Below, in pieces: positions 8,605 to 16,984 of a DNA stretch of 64,000 nt (positions are counted from its first letter, which is position 1; the number at the start of each line of letters is the position of its first letter). Origin of the DNA: Archangium violaceum. Lineage in GTDB: Bacteria; Myxococcota; Myxococcia; Myxococcales; Myxococcaceae. The notes under the pieces are model-generated. The model saw only the letters and a list, made by a program, of their open reading frames with translations, had not been told where the DNA came from and ran no database searches. Position numbers and translations under genes: made by a program. Where the stretch lies: assembly GCF_016887565.1 (NCBI RefSeq), contig NZ_CP069396.1:6864001-6928000 (forward strand). Direction: 5' to 3'.

Positions 8605-9330
8605 ATGCCTGAAACGTTTCAAAGAATCGACTCGTACTATGCAGGTGCCTATTGGGGGCCACGGAAGGAGACGCCGGAGGAGTGCGCCCGGCGGGCCGAA
8701 GTCTTCCTGACCGCCATGGCAAATGTCGACCCGTCCTTCTCCCGCTGGTTCCAGCAGGGCAGATCGCGCAAGGACGCACTGAAGCGCCCCATCGAGCCCA
8801 ACCGTGTGACCCTCGAGAAACTGGTTCGCCGGGGCAAGGATCGGCAATTCGAGGACCTCGGTTACTCCGTCTGGGCATGGAACGGCGTGTGCGTCGATTA
8901 CGACGATAGCGGTTTTCATTTCACATGCGGCGCCTATTCCGATGTAGTGAGCAACGTCTGCGTATGCAACCTGCCAACCCGAGGGCCGAACGCGGAGCGG
9001 GTACTGAGCGTTCCCGTTCTCTCTGGGCTCGTCCGAAGCATGGCGATTGCCTGGGAACCGGACTTCGCCATCGCCACCTCAACGATGCACCGTGACAAGG
9101 TCTCACCCGACGGCATCGCAGGAACATTCGCGGGCTGGATCATGTATTTCCCGCGAAGCCGGGGCACGGTGCCACCACTCCCAGCACCCGTGCGCATCGA
9201 GCCAGTGGAGGACAAGGGAACGCTCATCGTTCTCACGCCCGACCTGCTCACGCCGACCAACCCCGAGCACGTCGAACTCGCCCTGCGCGTTCAAAAGCTG
9301 CTGGACAAGGCCGGCCTCCTGCGACGGTAA
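8605..9330 (+). CDS. Imm52-family immunity protein
   Basis: This 241-residue soluble protein follows the Tox-REase-5 gene by 15 bp. Features typical of Imm52 proteins as I know them are the SYYAGAYWGPRKETPEECARR start, the FFxxL..DPSFSRWFQQG-like segment (here VFLTAMANVDPSFSRWFQQG), a central WNG(V)CVDYDDSGFHFTCGAYSD strand pair and a late GTFAGWIMYFPRSRG segment. It should bind and neutralise the adjacent nuclease in the cytoplasm of the producing cell. The order toxin then immunity, with very tight spacing, is standard for such pairs. It appears intact even though the toxin leader is frameshifted. Confidence 0.85.
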   Translation: MPETFQRIDSYYAGAYWGPRKETPEECARRAEVFLTAMANVDPSFSRWFQQGRSRKDALKRPIEPNRVTLEKLVRRGKDRQFEDLGYSVWAWNGVCVDYDDSGFHFTCGAYSDVVSNVCVCNLPTRGPNAERVLSVPVLSGLVRSMAIAWEPDFAIATSTMHRDKVSPDGIAGTFAGWIMYFPRSRGTVPPLPAPVRIEPVEDKGTLIVLTPDLLTPTNPEHVELALRVQKLLDKAGLLRR

Positions 9331-9388
9331 CGTCCTGAGGAGAAAGCTTCAATTCTGAGTGCGTCCCAAGGTTCAGAGCTGCGACACA

Positions 9389-9961
9389 TCAAGGCAACGA
9401 TTCAGGCGCGCTCGTGAAGAACGCATGAAAAAGAGTGGTATTCGGCGGCTCCATCGGCTCGACGTAGAATGGAATGGGGGTGTCGGCGATCTCACGAGGA
9501 AGCGCATTCACTCTGAAAGTTGCTTCGATTCTCCTGGAAACCACATCCGCTGGGTTGTGCATTTCGGCAGGGAACGGTTCAAAGAAAGCCCTGGGATTGT
9601 GTCGCTTGTTTGCAATCCGTTCATACTCTACCCCGTAAACCGTATAAACGGGCGCCAGGATGCTGACACAGCCAACGACAACGAAGCGGCGCGTGTTGGA
9701 CAGACTGCTCACGGGCGAGTATGCAGCGCAACGAAAGCAGGCATCGGGAGTCGCGGTCGCATCGCCAATAGTGAATTCGGGAAGGTCCGTCTTGAGCTCA
9801 TCCAGGAACGCCCACCATCGGTCAATCTTTTTCAGCGCCTCTTCCCAAAGACCGCAGAGCCTCTCGTATTCTGGGCCGTTGTCTGCTCTGAAATGATAGG
9901 TTTTGTCAGCGCGCCAGTAGTTCCGCGCAATGGCCAGCAGTTGCTCGGATGTGAAGGACAT
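9389..9961 (-). CDS. Hypothetical protein in the toxin island (possible immunity protein)
   Basis: The protein has 190 residues if it starts at ATG 9961; the frame stays open to 10096 and the ATG has no clear Shine-Dalgarno, so the start is uncertain. I do not recognise the family. It begins with a helical, aromatic-rich region (LLAIARNYWRADKTYHFRADNG, WEEALKKIDRWWAFLDELKTDLP) and then a mixed alpha/beta part with a hydrophobic strand RRFVVVGCVSILAPVYTVYGVEY and a proline-rich end. Its size, lack of signal peptide and place between toxin systems suggest an immunity protein, but no cognate toxin is seen beside it. It is convergent with the Imm52 gene. Confidence 0.55.
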   Translation of the reverse strand: MSFTSEQLLAIARNYWRADKTYHFRADNGPEYERLCGLWEEALKKIDRWWAFLDELKTDLPEFTIGDATATPDACFRCAAYSPVSSLSNTRRFVVVGCVSILAPVYTVYGVEYERIANKRHNPRAFFEPFPAEMHNPADVVSRRIEATFRVNALPREIADTPIPFYVEPMEPPNTTLFHAFFTSAPESLP

Positions 9962-10265
9962 GGAGATTAGCGGCCAACCGTCTTCACTCGCGACCCAGCG
10001 ATAGCAGCATTTAGAGTCAAGTGGAATGCGCTCTTTGGGAGTAGATCGTGAGTAGCCATTGCCACACCTCGCAAAGCGCCTGGTCCCAACCAGCATGTCA
10101 AACCGCCGAGCCCGGTGAGGCGCGGGGAACGAATGGAAAGTTGGATTTCATTCGAAGCGGATTGCGCGACGGTCCCCATTGTTCGCGAACCGACAAAGGC
10201 CCTGCGCCCCAACACGTCAGGCGCGAGCCTTCCTCTAGAGAAGCACGGCCTGCGTGTCGGAGCCC
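9962..10265. other. 304-bp stretch without a confident gene
   Basis: Short frames exist on both strands, but none has a ribosome binding site or recognisable domain. One minus-strand frame (ending at 9967) and the upstream extension of the 9961 gene look weakly protein-like and may be remnants of a lost toxin 3' end. I would not annotate a gene here. Confidence 0.4.
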
Positions 10266-11162
10266 CTATGGGAACATCAACCTTGGAAGGGTAATGACGC
10301 GCAGGTTCTCATCCCAGAGCTTCAGCTTCAAATAGCCTCGCGCCTGAGTCCTCTTGGCATTGGCTTCCACGATGACCGCGCTGGTCCGGTCGGACACAAT
10401 CGCCTCCCCCTGACGAATCTTAAACCCCGTCAGTTCCTCTCCATCGGAGTCAACCAGGGTTCCCCCTACCGCCGTCCAGGGCTCCGAGCTGGAATTTCTC
10501 AGCCAGAGCTCCGCGGCGACGGTCAGATCGCCGCGATAACTGAGGCCCCTGTCGAAGTAAAGAATCCCTCCCAATTGTGCGAATGCATTCGGGTCGAGCT
10601 CCATGGCTTGGATTCCATGGATCCCTACTGCCTCGTTGGCAACGATGCTCCCCAGTTCCCTCTCTCGCTCGAACCGAGCCCGCAGCCGCCGGTTATCCTC
10701 GCGAAGTTGTCGATTCTTGGCACGCTCCTGGTCCACCTCTTGCTGAAAGGATTCTCGGGTGCGCTTGTCCCGAAATACCTCCACTTGATGGGTGGCCCTC
10801 CCAGAGTGGGCCACCAACGTGAAAGTGATGGCCTGTTGAGCCGCTCCGCCCCCGAAATGGACGACGAACCGCAACCGCTCCCCGGGCACCATGTCTGGGG
10901 GTGGTAACAGCGTGAGAAGCTGGCGTCCACGCACCACCTCCTTGAAACGGACTTCGTCTTGCAGTTCCACCACGACAGGAGCATCGAAGAGGAATCCCGT
11001 CATGAGCCCAGGGCTGACGCACACCTCGAGTGCCGTCTCGGGCGAGAGTGATAGCTCGATGCGCTGCATCTCGGCACATGAACCAACAGCGGATGGCTCC
11101 ACGGTGGGTGAGCCCCGAAGAAGCACCAGGGCCAGCATGGCAGTAGGGGATGTTGGGAGCAC
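10266..11162 (-). CDS. DUF2381-family (TIGR02268) protein
   Basis: The protein has 298 residues starting at GTG 11162 with GGAG nine nt upstream. A short hydrophobic N-terminus (MLALVLLRGSP) is a probable signal sequence. The body has beta-rich segments (RIELSPETALEVCVSPGL..., VVRGRQLLTLLPPPDMVPGERL), a central charged coiled coil (RESFQQEVDQERAKNRQLREDNRRLRARFERE) and a C-terminal beta domain with VAAELWLRNSSSEPWTAVGG. This matches the Myxococcus paralogous family TIGR02268/DUF2381, whose biochemical role is unknown. It lies 22 bp downstream of a Ser/Thr kinase gene, a pairing I know as common in myxobacteria, so the two probably form one signalling unit. Confidence 0.85.
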   Translation of the reverse strand: MLPTSPTAMLALVLLRGSPTVEPSAVGSCAEMQRIELSLSPETALEVCVSPGLMTGFLFDAPVVVELQDEVRFKEVVRGRQLLTLLPPPDMVPGERLRFVVHFGGGAAQQAITFTLVAHSGRATHQVEVFRDKRTRESFQQEVDQERAKNRQLREDNRRLRARFERERELGSIVANEAVGIHGIQAMELDPNAFAQLGGILYFDRGLSYRGDLTVAAELWLRNSSSEPWTAVGGTLVDSDGEELTGFKIRQGEAIVSDRTSAVIVEANAKRTQARGYLKLKLWDENLRVITLPRLMFP

Positions 11163-11184
11163 GGCAGCAGTCTCCGGGGCAGGG

Positions 11185-12852
11185 CTACTCGAAGCGCCTC
11201 ACCGACATGACATGGAGGTTATTGATGACACGGACCTTCCTACCCATGCGCTCGGGCTTCATCGCGATACCCGTTCCGCTGGACGAGGTCACTTCCAAGC
11301 AGACCGGAGCAATCTCCCCACCGGGCAGGCGAATCCGCGTGAAGCGACCATAGACACGGCCGTTCCCGAAAAGCACCTTGCCATACATGGGAGTCCCTTC
11401 CGGGAGTCCCTTCCAACCCCTGTCGACAATGGCAGTGACATCACCTTCCGCCAGATACAAATCAACAGGAGGACGGAAGGACTCGATGAACACGGGACCA
11501 TAATCCCCCTCTTCGATACCGAATGGCGTGAGGGTGTCGGCGGAGCCAGCTGGGCATGCCTCGGGCGGAGGGGGGGGCCGCTGCTGTGGGCTGCTCACGC
11601 AGGCGGAGGTGGTGACGCAGAAGGAAACAGCCAGGGAACGGACCGTCTTGGATTTGAGCACCGGGTCTTCCTCGCGTGACGTCGCGCTGGCGACGGGCGC
11701 GGGGGTGAATGACTCCGGAAGTTCCGCGCCGTGCACAACCTCTCCCGTCATGCGGCTGGGCGCCAATTCCTGGCAGGAGTTGGCCTCTGACGTCGGCTGA
11801 GAGGGGGTCGACTCCTCGCGTGGGGTAGGCTCGGGGGAATCGTGCAGCAGAACGAGCGCGGCGAGAGCGAGACCGGCAGCCCACGGCCGCCTCATCGAGC
11901 GAGAGCGGGCCGCCGTTGACGGACGAGGAACTTGGCGCTTCTCTCGCTTCCCTCCGGGGAAGAGCGACACGTGCCATGCGTCATCCGCGCGGGCCAGCAC
12001 CTCCTCCAGCGCCTGTTCGAGCGCCGTGGCATCCGCGTACCGGGCCTCGGGCTGTTTCTCCAGCATTCGCAGGCACAGCTCGCCCAGCGCAGGGGGAACG
12101 CGCGGGTTGAGCACATGAGGCACCGCCGGGTTCTCATGGAGGATGGCGTGCATCATCCGCGCGTCGTTCCGGTCACCGAAGGGCAGCTCGCGCGTGAGGA
12201 GGAAGTAGAGCGTGACACCCAGCGCCCACAGGTCGTCCCGTGGCCCGGACGGGTACCACTCGCCCTCCCACTCCCGGGCGAACTGCCACGCCTCGGGGCT
12301 GCGGTACTCCCGGGTGCCTGGCGGCAGCCGCATCGTCAGACGCGGCGCGCCCTCGTACGCGGCCGCGCCGAAGTCCACCAGCACCGGCTGCCCGTCCGAC
12401 TCGCGCATGACGATGTTGGCTTCCTTCACGTCCCGGTGCACCACGCCCTCGGCATGCACCGCCGCCAGGGTGCGCGCGAGCGGCGACACCACCTGGCGTA
12501 CCAGCTCGAGCGCGGAGGGGTTCTCGTTCCTGGCCCACACGTCCAGCGGCTCACCCTTGACGAGCTCCAGCTCCAGCACGAGGAAGCGCGGATTCTCCTC
12601 CGGCCAGAGGCAGTACCCGCGAAAGCCGACGACGTTGGGGAGCCGCGCGCGGCGCAACGCATCCACCTCACGGTCCCCTCTCTCCCCCATGGGCACCAGC
12701 TTGAGGGCGAAGGGCTTCCCGTCCCGGGTGGCCTCGTAGACGATGCCGAAGCTACCACTGGCGATCTTCCCCTCGATGGTGAAGCCCGCCACGCGCTCGC
12801 CAGGGGCGAATTCCAGCCAGGGCCCCTCGCCCGCGCCGATCGAATCATGCAT
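11185..12852 (-). CDS. Hanks-type Ser/Thr protein kinase with TM segment and extracytoplasmic C-terminal domain
   Basis: The protein has 555 residues. The kinase domain has the P-loop IASGSFGIVYEA (about 30-41), the beta-3 lysine FALKL (K51), the catalytic loop HRDVKEANI, VDFG and an SPE-like activation-loop end (REYRSPEAW); all catalytic residues are present. After a basic stretch (about residues 300-320) comes one membrane helix (AAGLALAALVLL). The C-terminal part is outside the cytoplasm, with a Pro-rich linker, a PEACPAGS segment and a small beta domain (YLAEGDVTAIVDRGWKGLPEGT). The paired DUF2381 gene starts 22 bp downstream. The kinase probably senses an envelope signal through the C-terminal domain. 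Its place inside a toxin-immunity island is notable but may be coincidence. Confidence 0.93.
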   Translation of the reverse strand: MHDSIGAGEGPWLEFAPGERVAGFTIEGKIASGSFGIVYEATRDGKPFALKLVPMGERGDREVDALRRARLPNVVGFRGYCLWPEENPRFLVLELELVKGEPLDVWARNENPSALELVRQVVSPLARTLAAVHAEGVVHRDVKEANIVMRESDGQPVLVDFGAAAYEGAPRLTMRLPPGTREYRSPEAWQFAREWEGEWYPSGPRDDLWALGVTLYFLLTRELPFGDRNDARMMHAILHENPAVPHVLNPRVPPALGELCLRMLEKQPEARYADATALEQALEEVLARADDAWHVSLFPGGKREKRQVPRPSTAARSRSMRRPWAAGLALAALVLLHDSPEPTPREESTPSQPTSEANSCQELAPSRMTGEVVHGAELPESFTPAPVASATSREEDPVLKSKTVRSLAVSFCVTTSACVSSPQQRPPPPPEACPAGSADTLTPFGIEEGDYGPVFIESFRPPVDLYLAEGDVTAIVDRGWKGLPEGTPMYGKVLFGNGRVYGRFTRIRLPGGEIAPVCLEVTSSSGTGIAMKPERMGRKVRVINNLHVMSVRRFE

Positions 12853-13104
12853 TCAGCCCACCTCCGAAAACCGCGGAGGAGACCGCTCCAGTGTGGCGCC
12901 CGTCCAGAACCCATGGGAGCGGACCAGGGCACACGCCCTGCCGCGCCTTCCTCACATGGCGGCCATCTCAGGCACCCGCTGCGTGCAGGAAGGTAGCTGG
13001 ACGGAGCCCGGCTACTCACTCTGCGTCCACGGGAGCAGGTTCTGCGCTTCGACCAGCCAGCGACCATCGGCAACCCTGTCCAAATGTGCTTCCCGTCATG
13101 CCGG

Positions 13105-14361
13105 CTACACCACTGCTCGTCGGTTGGTGCGCGAGACGTGCTCCTCCCCGGTTTCCGCGAAGCGCCGTGCCAGCTCGGCCGCGCCCTCCGCGCCACGCTT
13201 CGACACGTACGCCAGTTCCGCGGGCAGCAGGGCCTTGACGGTGACGAGTCGCACATCGCCGAAGGGTGTGGGGAACTGCCTTGGCAGCGTGCGCGACTCC
13301 AAACCGAGCAGCACGCCCACCCGACCCTCTTTGGTGACGAGGGACGCGGGCATGCCCTTCCCCGCCACCTCGAGCACGAGAAGGCCCGCCTTGGCCCCCT
13401 CGCGCACATGCTCGTGGGCTACCACCTCCTGAGAGACTCGCTCCAGCAGGTTGTAGGGCCAGCTCCCCTCGATCGCGTCGAGAGGAAGCTCCGTCCCCTC
13501 CGTCTCCAGGACGAGCTCCAAACCAAAACCCACCGAGGGCTCCAGCTTGGCGATAAACGGGTCTGAGAGACCTTCGGAGGCGAGGAGAATGCAGCCGGCC
13601 TTCCGATGGATGATGGCCCAATCCAGCCGGTAGGCCGGAAATTCGTAGGACCCGCCCCTAGGGGCGACTACCAGCTCGTCCAGCGTGCCGAGGGACTTCC
13701 AGGCTGCGCGTCTTGCGGCTGGAGGAGGGTCGAGAAGCTCGCTGCACTTGCGCTTGTAGGCGCGCTCCTCATCACTGAGAGGGCTGGGCCCGGTAACTTC
13801 AGTGAACTTCAGTCCCGTAGCGCCAGTGCGCTCGAGGGCCTCCTTCACGTCCTCGGCAACCAGCAGTGCTGGCGGATAGCCCCAGGGCCGGAAGACCTTG
13901 GCATCACCCACTTTCGAGGGGTCGATGCGCATGCCGCCCACGGACCGATACTGGCCGAGCAGGTCAGGTCGGTTGTCTTCCGGTTTCCAATAGAGCACCT
14001 CCTCTGAAGTCTCGTCGTCGATGCACTTCACCAGTCGCGCGACGTTGACGAGGAAGTAGGGCTCTGGCCGAGAGTCCACCTCGGCGGGGTAGAGCTGCAC
14101 GTCGCCAGGGGCCAATTCGGCCAGGGTGCTGGCGACCTTTTCGGTGACCACGGGAAAATCCCCGGCGTCCGCCAATGAGAAATCGAGCGGATGACCCGGA
14201 TGGAGGATGGGAATCCGGAGGCGTCCGTCGAAACGAATGGATGCGTCGTTGAGGTACAGCCGTGGTCCCACCTTCTGCCCGTGGGAGTCCAAGGTGTCGT
14301 GTAGCACCCAACGCTCCGGGCTGCTCATGTCCTCGTACAGCTCGAAGTACCTCTTCGTCAT
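13105..14361 (-). CDS. Imm11-family / SUFU-like two-domain immunity protein
   Basis: The protein has 418 residues from ATG 14361. Residues 1 to about 190 look like an Imm11 (DUF1629) domain: YFELYEDMSSPERWVL, a Pro/beta-rich core and DVKEALERTGATGLKFTEV, the last-helix signature. After a linker, residues about 225-418 look like a bacterial suppressor-of-fused (SUFU) domain: LDWAIIHRKAGCILLASEGLSDPF, SVGFGLELVLETEG, SWPYNLLERVSQEV, then VRLVTVKALLPAELAYV. Both domain types are known as immunity modules in polymorphic-toxin loci. The gene starts 16 bp after the 3' relic of a SitA-type toxin, so it is probably the cognate immunity gene of a toxin now disrupted by IS66. Domain calls are from memory of family patterns. 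Confidence 0.8.
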   Translation of the reverse strand: MTKRYFELYEDMSSPERWVLHDTLDSHGQKVGPRLYLNDASIRFDGRLRIPILHPGHPLDFSLADAGDFPVVTEKVASTLAELAPGDVQLYPAEVDSRPEPYFLVNVARLVKCIDDETSEEVLYWKPEDNRPDLLGQYRSVGGMRIDPSKVGDAKVFRPWGYPPALLVAEDVKEALERTGATGLKFTEVTGPSPLSDEERAYKRKCSELLDPPPAARRAAWKSLGTLDELVVAPRGGSYEFPAYRLDWAIIHRKAGCILLASEGLSDPFIAKLEPSVGFGLELVLETEGTELPLDAIEGSWPYNLLERVSQEVVAHEHVREGAKAGLLVLEVAGKGMPASLVTKEGRVGVLLGLESRTLPRQFPTPFGDVRLVTVKALLPAELAYVSKRGAEGAAELARRFAETGEEHVSRTNRRAVV

Positions 14362-14376
14362 GTGGCTTTCCTAACG

Positions 14377-14440
14377 TCACTCGGTCCGGGTGACGAGCTT
14401 GTTGAGCCTGGAGCCTGCCGTTCGGATTTGCTCGGCAAGC
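14377..14440 (-). pseudogene. 3'-terminal relic of a SitA/AHH-type toxin, cut by IS66 copy 1
   Basis: Reading away from the IS66 end, the minus strand encodes LAEQIRTAGSRLNKLVTRTE followed by TGA (14379-14377). This resembles the extreme C-terminus of AHH/SitA5-type myxobacterial toxins, which end in a helix followed by L-N-K-L-V-T/I-T-R. The Imm11-SUFU gene starts 16 bp later, the normal position for its immunity partner. The rest of a toxin of this type, lacking just this end, lies beyond the other IS66 copy at 35335-36550. Confidence 0.65.
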
Positions 14441-14574
14441 GTAAATGCTCGCCGAGCCCCGTGGTCGAAGAGCTTGACGACGAATGGAGGGCGTGAGGGG
14501 GCGCTCACCGCAGTGCAACAAGCACCGCGGCGCCCGGTCAGCTCGAGACAGGTGGGAATGAGTAGCGTAGCGCG

Positions 14575-16074
14575 TCAGCCCTCGGCGGGCTGAGCGAGTT
14601 GGTTGGGCAGGGGGAGCGCTTCCCCGCGCAGGGCCGCCAGCGCGGCCTCTCGCAGGTAGCGCTTGGGGTCCACCCCGCATAGCTTCGCCGTCTCCATCAG
14701 GCTGTAGTAGAGGGCCGCCACCTCGGTGCCGCGCCGGCTCCGGCTGCCGTAGTGGTTCTTGCGGCCCACCGCCAGCCCGCGCATGGCACGCTCGGTGGCT
14801 CCATTGTCCAGCGGCACCCGCGGGTCCGTCAGAAACCGTGTCAGCCCCGTCCACCGGTTGCTCATGTATTTGATTGCCTGGCCCAGCGCCGACTGGGGCA
14901 GGACGCGCTGCTCGCACGCCCACTGGTGCAGCCGCTCGATAATGGGACGGCTCTTCTGCTGTCGCAGTTCCAGCAGGCGCGCCAGGTTCTCGGGCCCCTG
15001 CTTATACTCGCGCTCCACCGCGTACAGCTCGGCAATCATGTCCAGGGCTTCGTTCGCCTGGGGGAAGGCTTCCGCGCACTCGACGAATTTGCGCCGCGCG
15101 TGCATCCAGCAGTTCACCAGAGATATGCCCGCGCTCTTGCCCGCCACGCTCTCGTATGTGCTCAGCCCATCCGTCATGAGGACTCCACGGAAGTCCTTGA
15201 GCATGTTGCGCGCGGCCTCCACGTCCCGGCCCTCCTGTATCCGGTACACCACGGCGTCAGGAGCGCACAGTGCCCAGGCGTACCAGCGCGTCTGACTCTT
15301 GCTGCCCAGCAGCGGCCAGCGCGTCTCGTCTCCCCCCAGAATCTCCCGCGTCAGCAGCGCCTGGTGCAGCGCCTCGTGCGCGGGCGACAGCAGCCGCGCC
15401 AGCGCGTCTATCTGGTCCCAAAGCGTCTGGCTGTCCACCGCCAGCCCCTCGCGCTGCATGGTTCTCACCTGCCGCTCCAGCGGCATGTGGTCGAGGTACT
15501 TGGCCACGGCCACTTCCACGGCGAAGTCCACCGAGTAGCGCCCGCCGGGCTGAAGCTTGGGCGGGCCCAGGGCCGTCTCCACGCATCCGCCGCACCCGCA
15601 GCGGTACTTCTGTCGCTTGTGGCGGCGCAGCACGAAGCGCCGCTCCACCACGTCCACCTCCTCGGCCTCCTCGTAGCAACCCTTCATTTCCGTCAGCGCC
15701 CCGCCGCACTCGGGACACTGCTTGTCTGGCTCCTCCAGCGTGTGCACTTCCTCCAGCAGTGGCAGTGTGGGCTGGGTGCGCGGGCCGTGGCCGCGCGCGG
15801 GCTCGGCCGGCCCGGCCTGTTTCCCCTCGTCCTGCTCGCCGCGGGGGCGCTTCTCGCTGGAGCGGCCAAACAGCTCGCCGGTGCGCTGCGCGAGCTGCCG
15901 CTCCAACTCCTGCAAGCGCAACTGCAATTCCTCGGCGTCCTGGCCCCGCGCGCTCATCAGCTTGCGCGTGAGCTCCACCACGCGCGCCACCAGGCGCTTG
16001 TTCTCCGCCTCCAGCAACAGGGCCGCCTGGCGCAGCCTCTCCACGTCCTTCTCCGTCGTAAGCTGGAAGCTCAT
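14575..16074 (-). CDS. tnpC: IS66-family transposase TnpC (copy 1)
   Basis: The protein has 499 residues. It starts with a coiled coil (VERLRQAALLLEAENKRLVARVVELTRKL, about 10-40) typical of IS66 TnpC, then a zinc-finger-like CPECGG...CGCGGC region. The DDE core has GGDETRWPLL (first D), MTDGLSTYES (second D) and GATERAMRGLAVGRKNHYGS (final E). This is the catalytic transposase, and it is full length. Translation is identical to the copy at 32925-34424. Confidence 0.96.
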   Translation of the reverse strand: MSFQLTTEKDVERLRQAALLLEAENKRLVARVVELTRKLMSARGQDAEELQLRLQELERQLAQRTGELFGRSSEKRPRGEQDEGKQAGPAEPARGHGPRTQPTLPLLEEVHTLEEPDKQCPECGGALTEMKGCYEEAEEVDVVERRFVLRRHKRQKYRCGCGGCVETALGPPKLQPGGRYSVDFAVEVAVAKYLDHMPLERQVRTMQREGLAVDSQTLWDQIDALARLLSPAHEALHQALLTREILGGDETRWPLLGSKSQTRWYAWALCAPDAVVYRIQEGRDVEAARNMLKDFRGVLMTDGLSTYESVAGKSAGISLVNCWMHARRKFVECAEAFPQANEALDMIAELYAVEREYKQGPENLARLLELRQQKSRPIIERLHQWACEQRVLPQSALGQAIKYMSNRWTGLTRFLTDPRVPLDNGATERAMRGLAVGRKNHYGSRSRRGTEVAALYYSLMETAKLCGVDPKRYLREAALAALRGEALPLPNQLAQPAEG

Positions 16075-16130
16075 GCCCCCGGTAGTGACATGGCTTCACC
16101 CTCCCGCGCAAGTAGTCCGTGCAGCGTGAC

Positions 16131-16529
16131 TCACGAAGTCACCCCCTGCACTGTCTGGGCTTGGAAGAGAGGCACCAGTTTGTACGGCTCGGGCGACAGC
16201 GGCGCTCGCCCCACCATCTCGCTGCCCTCCAGGAACAGGGCCAGCTCCGACACCGTCAGCTCAAGCGGCTGCGCGCCACTCTCGCGCCGCCACAGCGGGG
16301 CGAAGCGTCCCTTCTCCAACCGCTTGGCGTACAAGCACAGCCCGGTGCCGTCCCAGAAGAGCGCCTTGGCCCTCTTCCTGTCCCGTCCGACGAAGAGGAA
16401 GACGTCTCCCGAGAGGAAGTCGCGCCCCAGCGCCTGCGTCACCAGCCCGCACAGCGCATCGAAGCTCTTGCGCATGTCGCACGGCTGCCCGTAGGCGTAC
16501 ACCGCGAGCCTGCGCGTGGAGCCAATCAC
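16131..16529 (-). CDS. tnpB: IS66 accessory protein TnpB (Orf2), copy 1
   Basis: The protein has 132 residues starting at GTG 16529, which overlaps the tnpA stop as GTGA. It contains the IS66 Orf2 signature YGQPCDMRKSFDALCGLV, then GDVFLFVGRDRKRAKALFWDGTGLCLYAKRLEKG. It is required with TnpA and TnpC for IS66 transposition; its biochemical role is unclear. A longer frame to 16712 exists but the GTGA overlap fixes the start. Confidence 0.94.
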   Translation of the reverse strand: MIGSTRRLAVYAYGQPCDMRKSFDALCGLVTQALGRDFLSGDVFLFVGRDRKRAKALFWDGTGLCLYAKRLEKGRFAPLWRRESGAQPLELTVSELALFLEGSEMVGRAPLSPEPYKLVPLFQAQTVQGVTS

Positions 16530-16942
16530 TGCAGCCCCCTCAGCAACCGCACCGCGTCTTCCAGCGACAGCCCCTCCACCCGGACTCCCCCCGGCCCGTG
16601 CACCACCAGCCCCCTTCCTCGAGCCTGGGCACGCTCGGCCTTTATCTCGACGGGCACCAGCGCCTCCCTCGCGGGCTGCTGCTGGGTGGCTCGGCGCGCC
16701 GCGCTGCCCCACCGGCTGAGCGTCCAGCTGCTCATGCCCAACTCCTTCGCCGCTTCCTCCACGCTCGCCCCCTGCTGCTGGCGCGCTCGCACGTACTCCA
16801 ACGCTTCCTGTCTCTGCTCCTCCGTGTAGCGCGCTCTCGGGCCCACTCCTCCCCGCTCTTGCACCACCTTCCGGAACTTCTCCGCCTGCTCCTTCATGTC
16901 CATCTCTTCCGCCTCCTTCTTGGGGACGACGGACATGCTCAC
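16526..16942 (-). CDS. tnpA: IS66 TnpA, helix-turn-helix protein, copy 1
   Basis: The protein has 138 residues with a central helix-turn-helix, YTEEQRQEALEYVRARQQQGASVEEAAKELGMSSWTLSRW, of the IS3/IS66 orfA type that binds the element ends. The start is GTG 16942 or ATG 16936. It is translationally coupled to tnpB by a 4-nt overlap. Confidence 0.93.
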   Translation of the reverse strand: MSMSVVPKKEAEEMDMKEQAEKFRKVVQERGGVGPRARYTEEQRQEALEYVRARQQQGASVEEAAKELGMSSWTLSRWGSAARRATQQQPAREALVPVEIKAERAQARGRGLVVHGPGGVRVEGLSLEDAVRLLRGLQ

Positions 16943-16984
16943 GTCTCGGCGCTCACGTCACGACGGGCTCGGGCGAGCATTTAC

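Larger units (their letters stand above)
14441..16984 (-). mobile_element. IS66-family insertion sequence, copy 1
   Basis: The 2,544-bp element is bounded by imperfect inverted repeats beginning GTAAATGCTCG and continuing (C)CCGAGCCC. It carries tnpA, tnpB and tnpC in that order on the minus strand, the standard IS66 layout. The bases next to it (cggcaagc and atcaccat) are not a duplication. Its left side abuts a toxin 3' relic and its right side an arsC stump, so the two flanks were not originally adjacent. It appears intact. Confidence 0.95.

Noticed and set aside
13025-13104. Coding-like tail in the same frame after the stop of the Imm11-SUFU gene
   Set aside because: It lies behind both a TAG and a TGA, and the protein already ends as I would expect for the family (HVSRTNRRAVV), so read-through or a frameshift is not needed.
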